Of a stretch of 56,681 bases of DNA, positions 26,042 through 35,983 are shown piece after piece. The stretch covers positions 1-56,681 of the forward strand of contig JADFIR010000018.1 in assembly GCA_022566535.1 (NCBI GenBank), written 5' to 3'. A model generated the notes under the pieces. It did not search any database. It was given only the letters and a program-made list of their open reading frames with translations, and had not been told where the DNA came from. The DNA comes from Planctomycetota bacterium. Its GTDB lineage: Bacteria > Planctomycetota > Phycisphaerae > Phycisphaerales > SM1A02. Position 1 is the first letter of the stretch; every line of letters begins with the position of its first letter. The position numbers and the translations under genes were made by a program.

Positions 26042-27004
26042 CTACGGCAACTCGCCGACGAGAGCGGGATGTTGCGGCTCTCGGCCTTGCAAAACAGCCA
26101 CGACATCGCGGACGACCCAGCTCATGTTCAGCATCGCGCGCTCGGTACGGCTGGCCAGGTGCGGGTACAGCCGGGCGTTCGGCAGACCCATCAGCGGATA
26201 CGTCGCGTCAAACGGCTCGCGGTCGTGGACATCCAGCAGGGCCTGGGCCTGGGGATGCTCGCGCAGGAATGCGGCCAGCGCTAAGCTATCCACAACGAAT
26301 CCACGGCTGGTGTTGATCAGGATCACATCCGACTTCATACGGCCCAGGAGCTTAGCCCCAACCAAATGCTGATTGCTCTCCCGGCCGTCGATGTGAACGC
26401 TGATCACGTCGCTGTGCTCGAAGAGCCGATCCACGGGCGCCGGCTGGGCCCCGAACCGTTGGCTGGGCGGGATGTCCAGCAGATCGTTGTAGATGACGCG
26501 GCAGCCGAGGGCCCGGGCGACCTCGGCCAAGCGCTTGCCGACCCGTCCCAGCCCCAGAATCCCCAGTGTCAGCTCGCTCATCTGTCGCCTGCCCACCGTC
26601 TCCGCTCGCAACTGCTTCCACTGACCCGGGTCCACCGGCGTGCTCAGCGTGATCCTCGGCCGAAGGACATCTGCCAGCAGGCCCACGACATATTCCACAA
26701 CCGCTTGGGTGTTGGCATCAGGCGTATACACGACCTCGATCCCCCGGACTCGACACGCCCCAAGATCGATATTGTCCAGTCCCGCACCCGCCCGGCCGAC
26801 CACCCTCAGTTTCGTTCCCGCCCTCAGAAGCTTCTCATCTACATCGGTGTATGTGCGCACCACAAGCCCCGCGGCGCCGGCAAGAACGTCGGCGAATGTC
26901 GGGTCGTCGTACGCACATACGATGAGTTTGCATCGTCCGGCGAGCCACGTGGACGCCTCCCGGGCCAGATGCTCGGTCTGAACCACAATATCGGCGGCGC
27001 TCAT
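26042..27004 (-). CDS. D-2-hydroxyacid dehydrogenase (SerA-like)
   Basis: An NAD-dependent D-isomer-specific 2-hydroxyacid dehydrogenase of 320 residues, most similar in pattern to phosphoglycerate dehydrogenase. The Rossmann motif is LGILGLGRVGKRLAEVARALGCRVIYND (about 146-175). Active-site segments are VVGRAGAGLDNIDL near 88, LINTSRGFVVD near 231 with the substrate Arg, the Asp/Glu in DVHDREPF, and His in LYPHLASRTERA near 287. It lacks the ACT regulatory domain of full-length SerA. Substrate is not fixed by sequence. It is convergent with the zinc-ribbon gene. Confidence 0.88.
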   Translation of the reverse strand: MSAADIVVQTEHLAREASTWLAGRCKLIVCAYDDPTFADVLAGAAGLVVRTYTDVDEKLLRAGTKLRVVGRAGAGLDNIDLGACRVRGIEVVYTPDANTQAVVEYVVGLLADVLRPRITLSTPVDPGQWKQLRAETVGRRQMSELTLGILGLGRVGKRLAEVARALGCRVIYNDLLDIPPSQRFGAQPAPVDRLFEHSDVISVHIDGRESNQHLVGAKLLGRMKSDVILINTSRGFVVDSLALAAFLREHPQAQALLDVHDREPFDATYPLMGLPNARLYPHLASRTERAMLNMSWVVRDVVAVLQGREPQHPALVGELP

Positions 27005-27144
27005 ATGGACCTCCGGTCGTGCGTGATCAGAGTTGGCGGGGTGTGATCAAGACCCAGCGGCGCACTTGCTGTGCCGAGACGAGCGATTGACACGATCCTC
27101 CCGTCACAACCGCTTCGAGACATGTCAATCCGGAAAAATTGGTA

Positions 27145-27172
27145 TTGACAGCGCGTCGGGGGGAGGTACAGT
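27145..27172 (+). promoter_or_regulatory. Likely sigma70-type promoter for HU gene
   Basis: A -35 box TTGACA (27145-27150) and -10 box TACAGT (27167-27172) are separated by 16 bases, about 85 bases before the HU start. A ribosome binding site AGGAG lies just before ATG 27257. Confidence 0.6.
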
Positions 27173-27256
27173 CGTGGCCGGCACCTTGAGGGGCCAACCC
27201 AGATGGCCGGCGCGGCTGTCGTATCGAGCAACACCCAAGCTACAGGAGTTTGATCC

Positions 27257-27526
27257 ATGAACAAGGGCCAACTCATCGAAGCTGTCGCTTCCGAACTCGG
27301 CGGATCCAAAGCCAGCGCCAATCGCGCGATCGACGCGGTGATCAACTCCATCAGACAAGGAATAAGCAAGGATGATGCCGTGACCATCGTCGGCTTTGGA
27401 ACGTTCTCCAAGAGGAACCGCCCAGCCCGCACCGGTCGCAATCCCTCCACGGGCGAACCCATGACGATCAAAGCATCAAGGACCGTCGGCTTCAAGCCCA
27501 GCCAATCGCTGAAGGCGTCGGTGTGA
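27257..27526 (+). CDS. hup: HU family nucleoid protein
   Basis: An 89-residue DNA-binding histone-like protein, full family length. It opens MNKGQLIEAVASELGGSKASANRAIDAVI and has the signature GFGTFSKRNRPARTGRNPSTGEP (about 52-74), the DNA-inserting arm with its conserved prolines. It bends DNA non-specifically as a dimer. The strong consensus-like promoter and a clear AGGAG support high expression. IHF cannot be excluded by sequence alone, but the arm and length fit HU. Confidence 0.95.
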   Translation: MNKGQLIEAVASELGGSKASANRAIDAVINSIRQGISKDDAVTIVGFGTFSKRNRPARTGRNPSTGEPMTIKASRTVGFKPSQSLKASV

Positions 27527-27620
27527 CGATGATCGGCCGTTGATCGTTCCGGACCCGACAATCAATCTCTCCAGTGGCCCAAGCGCGCCAGCCTCGCTTC
27601 TGTGCGGTGAATATTGCGGG

Positions 27621-28178
27621 CTAGACCGCAACGAGCGGGCACGACGCCACTTCATCATGCTGCGCGCCGCCCGAGGCCAGTGTACTTCGCATCAGCACAA
27701 TTCGAGGCACCACAAACGAAGGGACGGCGATAGATAGATCGACGGCCCGAATCATCGTGGGGGCTTTGAACCGGCACAATGTCAGATGCGGGCGGAACCG
27801 ATCGCTGGGCGTCCGCCTCGGCTGACGAGCCAGGCGTGTCGCCAAGCGGTGCTGCAGCTCGATCAACGTCGGCGGGCTATCCGTCTCGGCAGCAACCAGC
27901 CGCGCTGGACCCCGTTGCGGTAGCGAGATCAGGCGACGCGGCAAAAGCTCAAACGGAGGCAATCCACCGACCGACCGCTGCACCGTCTCGATCGCTGCTT
28001 CCAGCCCTGTCACGAGCGTGTCGCCGATGAAGTGCAGCGTCAGATGCACCTGATCGGATCCCACAAGACGATGCGGCGGAAGCTGGAGACCGCCCAAGGT
28101 CCCAAGAAGCGCGCGAGCTACCTCCGGCGGCGGATACACCGCTACAAACAATCGTAGATTCGCACGCGTGCGACCCAT
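27621..28178 (-). CDS. thpR: RNA 2',3'-cyclic phosphodiesterase
   Basis: A 2H phosphoesterase of about 185 residues from ATG 28178 (MGRTRANLRLFVAVYPP). Two H-x-T-x motifs are present: HLTLHFIG near residue 45 and FRPHLTLCRF near residue 135. These define the ligT/thpR family, which opens cyclic phosphates of RNA ends. The frame is open to 28214 but the family begins at RLFVAVY. It is convergent with HU. Confidence 0.88.
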   Translation of the reverse strand: MGRTRANLRLFVAVYPPPEVARALLGTLGGLQLPPHRLVGSDQVHLTLHFIGDTLVTGLEAAIETVQRSVGGLPPFELLPRRLISLPQRGPARLVAAETDSPPTLIELQHRLATRLARQPRRTPSDRFRPHLTLCRFKAPTMIRAVDLSIAVPSFVVPRIVLMRSTLASGGAQHDEVASCPLVAV

Positions 28179-28366
28179 GCCACGGCAATCATAACCGCCG
28201 AAAGTCTCGCACAACCTGCTCTAAGCGCACCCGCTGGGGTCCGGCCGACGGAGCCAACCGATTTCCTGCCGCAGGGCTTGCTCGGTGCAGCGACGGTGAT
28301 GTCGATACACTTCTCCCAGCGCGGGCGGGCGTCGCCGCCGGCCTTGGGGACCGAAGCGTTGGTACG

Positions 28367-29725
28367 ATGACCGATCAACAGCGCACACTTCGTCATGACA
28401 TCCTCCAGCGCATGCTCGAGGTCGCCCAGCATCTGAGTGCGTCGGCGAATGTCACTGACATCCTCGCGGTGATCGTCAACGCGATGCGCGACACGCTCGA
28501 CGCCGAGCGGGCCACGGTCTTCGAATACGATCCCGCAGGGAGAGAGTTGTTCTCGACCGTCGCCCACGGTCTGGGCAAGGCCGGGTCCGCCTCGATCCCA
28601 CCCCACGACACAGGCGACGGCCCGTCGGCCATCGCCGAGATCAGAATTCCCTGCGACTTCGGCCTGGCCGGCCAGTGCGCACAAGAACGGCGCATCATCA
28701 ACGTGCCGGACGCCTACGCTGATGACCGCTTCAATCCCGAAATCGACAACCGCACGGGCTTTCGCACCAGGTCAATCCTCACGGTTCCGTTGCTGGCGTA
28801 TGACGGCGAACTGATTGGGGTGGCCCAGGTGCTGAACAAGCGCGGCCGGGCGTTCGCCGCAGAAGATGAACAGATCGCGGCCGCCCTGGCGTCACACGCC
28901 GCGGTCGCGATCAAGCGCGGCCGGCTGATCGAGGACCAGCTCGTGCGCGAGAAGCTGCAGCGCGATCTGCAACTGGCTCGCAGCATTCAGCAAAGCACAT
29001 TTCCAAAGTGCTTGCCGGCACTGGCTGGGTTCGCCATCGACGCCTGGAGTGAACCGGCCGAGGAGACCGGTGGCGACGCCTACGACGTTATTGGATATCA
29101 CGCGGACACCACAGGCGCGCCGACTCTTGCCTCGGCCCACGACGCCAACCGAGCGGTGCTGCTGCTGGCCGACGCCGCCGGCCACGGGATCGGGCCCGCC
29201 CTGTCGGTCACCCAGGTGCGGGCGATGCTTCGGATGGCCGTCCGGATCGGGGCAGGGTTGCCGCAGATCGTCCATCACATGAATAAGCAACTGTGCGATG
29301 ACCTGCCGCCCGGACGGTTCGTCACCGCCTGGCTTGGAGAACTGAACGCGACGGACCACACGTTGAGGAGTTTCAGCGCTGGTCAGGCGCCGCTGCTGCG
29401 GTACGACGCTGCCCACGACACATTCGACAAGATTGAGTCGGACGCGCCGCCGTTCGGCATCATGAGCGACTTGGACGTCGAGATCTCCCGACCGATTGCC
29501 ATGCGCCCCGGCGACATCTTCGCGGTAATCTCCGATGGCATTTTCGAAGCCGTGGATCGTAGCGGCAGGCAGTTCGGCGCCGAGCGCGTGATCGACCTTC
29601 TTTCGGTGCATCGCCGCCGGTCGCCGCGGCAGATCATGGAGGCGGTCAGGGACGCTGTCAACGAATTCACCGGCGCAAGACCGGCCAGCGACGACCGCAC
29701 GGCAATCATCATCAAGCGCCTCTAA
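28367..29725 (+). CDS. GAF domain PP2C-type phosphatase (RsbU-like)
   Basis: The 452-residue protein has a GAF sensor (about 20-185: MRDTLDAERATVFEYD, FGLAGQCAQERRIINVPDAYADDRFNPEID, GVAQVLNKRGRAF) and a SpoIIE/RsbU phosphatase (about 205-452: ARSIQQSTFPK, EETGGDAYDVIG, LLLADAAGHGIGPALSV, FSAGQAPLLRYD, GDIFAVISDGIFEAVD, ASDDRTAIII). Metal-binding Asp residues are intact. It likely dephosphorylates an anti-sigma-antagonist-type protein in response to a ligand. Start ATG 28367. No partner kinase is adjacent. Confidence 0.92.
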   Translation: MTDQQRTLRHDILQRMLEVAQHLSASANVTDILAVIVNAMRDTLDAERATVFEYDPAGRELFSTVAHGLGKAGSASIPPHDTGDGPSAIAEIRIPCDFGLAGQCAQERRIINVPDAYADDRFNPEIDNRTGFRTRSILTVPLLAYDGELIGVAQVLNKRGRAFAAEDEQIAAALASHAAVAIKRGRLIEDQLVREKLQRDLQLARSIQQSTFPKCLPALAGFAIDAWSEPAEETGGDAYDVIGYHADTTGAPTLASAHDANRAVLLLADAAGHGIGPALSVTQVRAMLRMAVRIGAGLPQIVHHMNKQLCDDLPPGRFVTAWLGELNATDHTLRSFSAGQAPLLRYDAAHDTFDKIESDAPPFGIMSDLDVEISRPIAMRPGDIFAVISDGIFEAVDRSGRQFGAERVIDLLSVHRRRSPRQIMEAVRDAVNEFTGARPASDDRTAIIIKRL

Positions 29726-29807
29726 CAGTAGCGCAAAGAAGGGCTCATACCGATTCGGATTCGAGCGGTGATGAACCGCACGATGCGCGCGTCATTTCTA
29801 GACCGTG

Positions 29808-32489
29808 TCATTTCTCGTGCAGGCGCAGCGCGCCGTTGACCACCAACGCGGGATCGGCGATCGCCTGCAAATAGAACTCGGCCAGCTTGCTTGGGCCGAA
29901 CGTGTCCGTGAGCCGTCTCCACGCGGCTGCGCTGACCGGGTAATCTCGGCGGGCGAACGCGTCGACCGCCTGCGTCGTCAGCTCAATCATGGTTGAATCC
30001 GCGTCGCGGGGCAGCAGCTCGTACACACTCACCGCGACCGTCTGCCCCACCACGATGATTCTGCCGATCGGTCGCGTTCGAAATTCGGCCCGGCCGAGCT
30101 GATCGCGCGTCCGTTCATTGATTAGAATGCTGGTGCCGAACTGCTTGTTGGCCGACTCCAGGCGCGAGGCAAGATTGACCTCGTTGCCGATGACGGTGTA
30201 GTCGTTGAGCTGGGGAGGCGCGCCACAGTCACCGACGATGACCTGCCCCGTAGCGATCCCGAAGCGCGCCGACAATGATGGCAAGTGCGCGAAACCTTCA
30301 CTACGATTCAGCCGCGCTAGACCATCACGGCACTCAAGAGCGCTGGTGCAGGCCCGGACCGCCTGATCGGGGTCCTGGCGAAACGCCGACCAGAACGCCA
30401 TCAGCCCGTCGCCCAGGAATTTATTGACGTACCCTTGATTGTACGTGATGTGGCTGGTCAGCTCGCACATGCATCGGTTGAGCGCACCGACCGCGACCGC
30501 TCCGTCAAGCGATTCGGTCATGGCGGTGAATCCGGCGAGGTCAAGAAACATGACGGTGACTTCGCGCTGTTCGCCGGTCATGCTCACGGCGTTCGGATTC
30601 TCAATAAGGTAGTCCACCAACTGGGGCGAGACTCTGCTCTTGAACCGCCGGGTGATCCGCCGGCGATCGCGTTGAAAGAGCGTTGCCTCAAGGGCGGTGC
30701 AGGCGATCCACGAGCCGGCCCCGGCTGAGATCGGGGCTACCATGGGAAAGATCGCACCCGTCGATCCGAAGAACCACCATCCCGCCACAGCGACGTACCC
30801 CCCAAGCATCACCAGGACGAACATCGTGGAGAACGCCGGCGTCAAGCGCGCTGCTAACGACGTGCACAGCAATCCCAACAATGCCGCCAGCGCCCAACCG
30901 GTCCACGACGGCGCCGGTCGAACCCGGCGCCCGGTCAACGCCATATCAGCCACGACGGCGTGGACGACGACGCCGGGCGTCTCACTGCCCAGCGGTGTGG
31001 GAACGGAGTCAGCGGTGGCCGCCGTCGCCGTCAAGCCAATGAACACAAGCTTGTCTCGTAGCTCAGCGGTCAGTCTCCTCTGGGCTTCGGCGATCCGCTG
31101 GGTTCCTGTAACGACACTCTCTTCCAGCAACCGCCAATGCTGATAGTCGGCAATGTCGGATTCATCTTGCGCCGTCAGCGTCGCGCCGCCGTCAATCAAC
31201 TCCTGCATGGAATCCAACTGGAATTGGACCTCGCTTCGGACCTCCTCGAGCAGCTCTTGGGGAAGCTCCCCCGCCGGCAGCGTTTCACGGTTGAGGATTG
31301 CCCGGGCAAGATCCCGTAGGCCATCCTTGTTTCGGGCGAGCTTTCGACGCTGCTCGGCGAGGCTAATCAGCGCGGCGATGGAAATCCGGCCAGCGGTTGG
31401 ATGCTCAGTCTCCGCACGTCGAAGCGCCCCGGACCAATCGGTCTCGGTCGTCGGCCAAGCGAGCCAGAGCTGACCCGCAACAAACGGCAGCTCGTTTCCA
31501 CCGATGACCGCGCGGTCATCATCAAAGCGAATCGCGCTCGGCCGGACGCGCAGATGTAAAGCAGCAGCTGCAAGACCGAATTGCAATGCGCTGCCGCCGC
31601 GTGCCGGCCGCAGGAGCTGCAATCTTCGGACCTCGCCGTCTGCATCCTCTTGGCGATTGACGAACCCCAGGAGGTCGGCATGCCTAACGAAGGTCGGGAA
31701 CGGTGCTTTGTCCCGGTACGAGCCCGCTGATGGCCCCGGCAACAGGAGCGGGCCCGCGAGCCGCCACGCTTCGTGTTGGGACCACGCATTGCGCAACAAT
31801 CGCAGCTGGGGAAAATCTCCGATGTGCTCATCAACCCCCGGGGCAACGGCCCCGACGAACTGCTCGAACGTCAACTCGCGATCGGGTTGCGTTGACAGCC
31901 GCCGCAGCGCCTCGTACGCGGCTATTTTCTTGAACTCCAACGGCCTGGTGCCGAAGCGCGCGCGCCGCTGTCCGGTCAGCTGGGCCTGCTGGATGGCCTG
32001 GCTGGGTTCGAGTTGGATGTCGCGACTGAGCACATCGAGCAGCCGCCGAAGCTCCGCAGCACCCAACCGGGTCTGCCACACTGCGTCAAACGGCTCCCGG
32101 TCAGCGACACGGACCGCCAGAACACATCGCACCGCCGAGAGCGCCTCGGCCAGCTTGGCATCGTGGTCGACCGCATCGGGATCCTGAGCATCATCAAGAA
32201 GTACATCAAGCGCGATGGTGCGCGCTTGGGCCCGGCGCAGCTCGTTGATGGCGTCCGCGAGCCTGGTTCTCGGCCACGGCCAGCGCCCAACCGACTCCAG
32301 CGCGCCATCATCGATGTCCACGAAACGAATCTGATCGGACAACGGCTCGCTGCGCCATCTGGCATGCGCAAAACGAAGGTCGATCGCCTCGCGCTCCAAA
32401 GCATCAAACGCTCCGAGCAGTTCGATAACGACGACCAGGAAGGTGACGGTCAGCCCGAGGATAATTGCCTGGCGAGCGTGGCTGGTCAC
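29808..32489 (-). CDS. CHASE2 receptor adenylate cyclase
   Basis: A membrane receptor of 893 residues. An N-terminal helix (8-26) is followed by a periplasmic CHASE2 domain (IRFVDIDDGALESVGRWPWPRTRLADAI near 54-81). Three transmembrane helices lie near 540-620, then a class III nucleotide cyclase domain (about 642-826). Catalytic residues are visible: metal Asp650 in FLDLAGFT, Asp694 in KFLGDG, substrate Lys690, and Asn772/Arg776 in NLASRLES. The pattern favours cAMP over cGMP. It is the last gene of a minus-strand cluster with FecR, lipoprotein and barrel proteins, so it may sense envelope signals. Confidence 0.92.
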   Translation of the reverse strand: MTSHARQAIILGLTVTFLVVVIELLGAFDALEREAIDLRFAHARWRSEPLSDQIRFVDIDDGALESVGRWPWPRTRLADAINELRRAQARTIALDVLLDDAQDPDAVDHDAKLAEALSAVRCVLAVRVADREPFDAVWQTRLGAAELRRLLDVLSRDIQLEPSQAIQQAQLTGQRRARFGTRPLEFKKIAAYEALRRLSTQPDRELTFEQFVGAVAPGVDEHIGDFPQLRLLRNAWSQHEAWRLAGPLLLPGPSAGSYRDKAPFPTFVRHADLLGFVNRQEDADGEVRRLQLLRPARGGSALQFGLAAAALHLRVRPSAIRFDDDRAVIGGNELPFVAGQLWLAWPTTETDWSGALRRAETEHPTAGRISIAALISLAEQRRKLARNKDGLRDLARAILNRETLPAGELPQELLEEVRSEVQFQLDSMQELIDGGATLTAQDESDIADYQHWRLLEESVVTGTQRIAEAQRRLTAELRDKLVFIGLTATAATADSVPTPLGSETPGVVVHAVVADMALTGRRVRPAPSWTGWALAALLGLLCTSLAARLTPAFSTMFVLVMLGGYVAVAGWWFFGSTGAIFPMVAPISAGAGSWIACTALEATLFQRDRRRITRRFKSRVSPQLVDYLIENPNAVSMTGEQREVTVMFLDLAGFTAMTESLDGAVAVGALNRCMCELTSHITYNQGYVNKFLGDGLMAFWSAFRQDPDQAVRACTSALECRDGLARLNRSEGFAHLPSLSARFGIATGQVIVGDCGAPPQLNDYTVIGNEVNLASRLESANKQFGTSILINERTRDQLGRAEFRTRPIGRIIVVGQTVAVSVYELLPRDADSTMIELTTQAVDAFARRDYPVSAAAWRRLTDTFGPSKLAEFYLQAIADPALVVNGALRLHEK

Positions 32490-32610
32490 GATACGCGGTT
32501 GTCAGTTCCGTCAGGGCTGCAAATACTCGCAGTTTGCGTCCACATCCACCAATCGTCCGAAGCAAGAACCGAACCGGATTCGCCCCACGGCCGAGCCGCC
32601 AAGCTCATTC

Positions 32611-33816
32611 CTACAGGCCGTCGTCGGCGAAGCCATCGAGCAGATCGTGGAACAGGCTGATGCACAGCTCGACCTCGTGTGATGTATCGTGACCTGCTCC
32701 TTGGGCGTAGGTGTCACAGAACGCAGTGACTTGATTGAGGATGAACTGGAACGGATCGCCGTCGAACTGCTCCAGCTGTTCACAGAACGCTTGAATCTCA
32801 TCCACCAGCTGGGAGAACTGAAAGACCTGAAAGAGGCTGTTGAAACCCAATTCGCTGTCGAGCACATTCTGATACGCGACGAAGAACTCGTTGAAATTGT
32901 CGCAGATCAGCATGGCCAGGAGAAAGCCCTGCGGCAGCATCCCATCAGGCTCATCCATTTGGGGGGGCTCGAAGCTTGCAACGAGCGCCACGGTGGATTC
33001 GAGGCCGATGCGGCTGTAATCAACTGCTCGTTGACTCTGCAATTCTGCAAGGAGTTCAGTCTCGCTGAGGGCTCCGGCGATCGGGCGACTGACCGTCTTG
33101 CCGAGTGCCGCCTCGACCGGGTCGGGTTGGCTTTCGCGGCTGACGGCCTGGCCGGAGAGGTAGTAGCGCAGCCTGGTCAGCAAGTATCGCACCTCGATAG
33201 CATGAATGACGTTCGAGGCCAGAGCTTCGATCTGGACACCTTCCAAGCCGCCCCACTTCACCGCGAAACCGGTTCCCCGCACGGCCAACGTTGTCGTGGG
33301 GGTGAGCACAGCGAAGTCATTCGTCAGGCCCACCAGATCGACCTTGAAATCAGCTCGCCCCCTTCGGACCGCGGCACGAGTTCGCAACACTGCCCCCTCT
33401 TGCAGAATCTGCGGCAAATCCAATCGGGTTGACCGGCCGACGAGGATCGTGGCATTCTTGCCCACCCGCATTGTGATCGAAGAGCGGAGCCCGGTTCGGA
33501 TGCCGGCTCCGGGATCAAGCAGGTCGTTCACTTTTGCATTCTTCCACGGCGCCTTGTTGGAGGGCCGCCACTGAGCACGCCCCTGCACGTCGATGACCAG
33601 GGCCTGGAGGCGCTTGGTCTGGCCATCGGGCAACGCCAGGACTGGTCGAGGGACCCGCGGCCCGAGCTGCCCCGGGGCCGCCTCAGCCGGAGTCGTCTCC
33701 TTGTGGTCGGTCTTCGCAGGCAGAAGTCCCTGGCCGTTTGCCACGGCGCACAGGATGAGCGACGCAGCGCTCACAACCACGCTCTGCCCGGCGCAGCGAG
33801 TTTGCATTCCTTTCAT
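32611..33816 (-). CDS. FecR domain secreted protein
   Basis: This 401-residue protein has a signal peptide (about 10-29) and a FecR domain (about 70-185): ALVIDVQGRAQWRPSNKAPWKNAKVNDLLDPGAGIRTGLRSSI, then VGRSTRLDLPQI and VLTPTTTLAVRGTGFAV. The C-terminal third is rich in F, L and Q and helical, with no recognised domain. FecR/CHASE2-cyclase neighbours are a recurring pairing in which the FecR protein is exported. It starts three bases after the lipoprotein stop. Confidence 0.85.
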   Translation of the reverse strand: MKGMQTRCAGQSVVVSAASLILCAVANGQGLLPAKTDHKETTPAEAAPGQLGPRVPRPVLALPDGQTKRLQALVIDVQGRAQWRPSNKAPWKNAKVNDLLDPGAGIRTGLRSSITMRVGKNATILVGRSTRLDLPQILQEGAVLRTRAAVRRGRADFKVDLVGLTNDFAVLTPTTTLAVRGTGFAVKWGGLEGVQIEALASNVIHAIEVRYLLTRLRYYLSGQAVSRESQPDPVEAALGKTVSRPIAGALSETELLAELQSQRAVDYSRIGLESTVALVASFEPPQMDEPDGMLPQGFLLAMLICDNFNEFFVAYQNVLDSELGFNSLFQVFQFSQLVDEIQAFCEQLEQFDGDPFQFILNQVTAFCDTYAQGAGHDTSHEVELCISLFHDLLDGFADDGL

Positions 33817-33819
33817 CGA

Positions 33820-34347
33820 TCACTCCTTTCCACTTCCCGACTCCTCGGCGAGGCGGTCTTCTATCCGGCCGACCAGATCAATAAACTCTAGCCCGGATAA
33901 TGACTGATGCTCAGTTCGTTGCGGAAGAATGTCCATAAAGATCAGCTCGCGGGTGCAGTAGCGGGGCGAAGGGCCAAATAACCGCATCGTCAGCCCACCC
34001 TTGACTGAAAGGATGTCGCAGGCCGCCACGGCCATCATGCCGATCGCAGCGGACTCGTTGGCCCCAGGCGCGGCCTCACCGGCCATCCACGCGCGCTCCC
34101 TGGCGTCGGCGAGGCGCTGTTCGTACGTCTCGTGGGGATCGGCGCCGTCGGCCAACATCAGCAGCCCGTGTAGCGCATCGTGGTTCGTCACCACCCGCTG
34201 CGATTCAAGATGCTCCCAGTACTCCAGCTCGGCTTCGTCACCCGACCATTCATCGACCGCTGACGAATCAAGCACGGTTCGGGCGCAGCCGGTCATGCCG
34301 GCTGATGCCAGTAGAAGAATCACCAAGGGCACGACGCTAGAACGCAT
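33820..34347 (-). CDS. Lipoprotein of unknown function
   Basis: The start at ATG 34347 gives a signal peptide ending in the lipobox GMTGC and a mature protein of about 155 residues. No family is recognised. The middle contains an ERAWMAGEAAPGANESAAIGMMAVAACDIL stretch, and the C-terminus is acidic. It overlaps the barrel gene by 11 bases upstream and is followed by FecR after three bases, so it is part of the same transcript. Its frame is open upstream but only in the shadow of the barrel gene. Confidence 0.7.
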   Translation of the reverse strand: MRSSVVPLVILLLASAGMTGCARTVLDSSAVDEWSGDEAELEYWEHLESQRVVTNHDALHGLLMLADGADPHETYEQRLADARERAWMAGEAAPGANESAAIGMMAVAACDILSVKGGLTMRLFGPSPRYCTRELIFMDILPQRTEHQSLSGLEFIDLVGRIEDRLAEESGSGKE

Positions 34348-35779
34348 AGCCAAGCCCCGCATAAAGAAAGTGCCTGGGATCGTCCTCACCGGACGGTATG
34401 GCATTCCCGGGAAGAAACACGCCATAGCGCAGATGGGCGTTGAGGTCGGACGTGATTCGCCAGTCGAGGAAGAGATCGATCTCGCCTCCCAGGAATGTTG
34501 AAGCGGTGGTGTTGATGTTGAGAGGGGCATCTTCGTCGATCTTCGCAAAAAGAAAGCCGCTCACCCCGGCCCGCACCTTGTCGAAGCCTTTCACTCCTTT
34601 TAGCGGTGAAGTACTGAATCCGAGGCGCAGCGCAAGAAGATTGGACGGCTCCGGGGCCAGGGCGAGACCAGTGTTGACGTAACCGAGGCTGTTGAACGCG
34701 TGGTCATCGGTTCGGCTACGGTTACCGCCGAACGTATCAGCGGAGTCGAAACGATCTTTGTCGCCTGATCCGCCGAGCACCTCCAGATCGATACGGGAAT
34801 CCGCTTCGTCGCGAAGAAGGTAGCTCACCCCCAAGAGCCCGGCCCACGCGTCGATGTCTTCAGTGGTCTGGGAAACAGCCAGGCCGGTCGTTGTATCAAA
34901 CGAGTTGCTCAGCCCCTCGCCGAACTCGTGCACAATCTCCACGCGATAGCGGAGGTTGGCCCCGACACTCCCCCGCGAGCCGGCTCCGAGGTAGGTGGAA
35001 TCGTAGTTGAACCGCGTGGGAATCGCGCCAAAGGGACTGGCGAACGTCGCAAAGTCACGATCGTTGTGATCGCGCTGTGCTAGGAGAAAGACATAGGGCC
35101 GATGGTTGGCCGACCGTCGGTATTCCAGCGCCCCGCCGAAGAACACACGGTCGGTGTCGGTGTCGAAGCCGGGACGCGACCCGTCGAAATCCACCGTATC
35201 CCCCGAAGGCGTCAGGCCTACGAGGCCGATCAGGCCGAAGTCGGCCAGCTCGACGTTCAGCAGGCCGGCGTACAGAGCGTGGCTCAGCGTGAGCCCTGAT
35301 CCCCAGGTGACGAATTGCTTGCCCGCCTTGATGTTGACGTTGTACGGCACATGCTCTCCGCGGTCGGCGCGGATCGCCCCACGAAGATCAAACTGATACC
35401 AGTATCGCTCTCCGATCGGATCTTCCAGCTCGTCTCCTCGGCCGTCGAACGAGTCGCCCGCGTTCCAGTCGTTGTAGAGGAATCGAAGCCGGCCGAAGAA
35501 CCGATGCGCGCCATCCAGCTCGGCCCGCAGGTACAGCCGAGCATCGCTCTGTCGCAGAATGCGGGTCTCGCCGGAGGGTGCGTCGATGGCGTAGAACCCG
35601 AATCGGTACGTGCCTCCGAAATCCAGCAGGAGCCGCTCGGCGATCGGCTGATCCGAGGGGATCGCCAGCCGATACATCGAATCGAACTCGCGGAGCTGCC
35701 GTTCGAGCCGCCTGACAACGTCAGCATCTTGCTGGCCGAACGCAGGCGCCATACCCCAGAGCACAAGTGCCGTGATCAT
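34337..35779 (-). CDS. Outer membrane beta-barrel protein
   Basis: The protein is about 480 residues with a signal peptide MITALVLWGMAPAFGQQ if started at ATG 35779. An upstream GTG (35830) or TTG would add a basic leader and is possible. The mature chain alternates beta-strands: DFGGTYRFGFYAID, ARLYLRAELDGAHRFFGRLRFLYND, RYRVEIVHEFGEG, LLGVSYLLRD, and ends ...YAGLGYAF with the terminal Phe that marks outer membrane barrels. It resembles alginate-export (AlgE)-like porins in layout. Substrate is unknown. Confidence 0.75.
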   Translation of the reverse strand: MITALVLWGMAPAFGQQDADVVRRLERQLREFDSMYRLAIPSDQPIAERLLLDFGGTYRFGFYAIDAPSGETRILRQSDARLYLRAELDGAHRFFGRLRFLYNDWNAGDSFDGRGDELEDPIGERYWYQFDLRGAIRADRGEHVPYNVNIKAGKQFVTWGSGLTLSHALYAGLLNVELADFGLIGLVGLTPSGDTVDFDGSRPGFDTDTDRVFFGGALEYRRSANHRPYVFLLAQRDHNDRDFATFASPFGAIPTRFNYDSTYLGAGSRGSVGANLRYRVEIVHEFGEGLSNSFDTTTGLAVSQTTEDIDAWAGLLGVSYLLRDEADSRIDLEVLGGSGDKDRFDSADTFGGNRSRTDDHAFNSLGYVNTGLALAPEPSNLLALRLGFSTSPLKGVKGFDKVRAGVSGFLFAKIDEDAPLNINTTASTFLGGEIDLFLDWRITSDLNAHLRYGVFLPGNAIPSGEDDPRHFLYAGLGYAF

Positions 35780-35983
35780 CCGGAGTTGACGCGAAGGATG
35801 CCGCAGAGTCCTCAAGGATTCGTCTCCCACCTGCCACCTCACCGTGGGCAGCCTCCAGCAATTAGACCGCGCATGTCTGCCATATGCAACATACAGTGTG
35901 GACGATCTGCGGTTTGGATCCCGTCGGGGCGGGAAAGGTTTTTCCAATAGTGAGTGCGTACATCCCGGGGTGAGGGCTCAATC

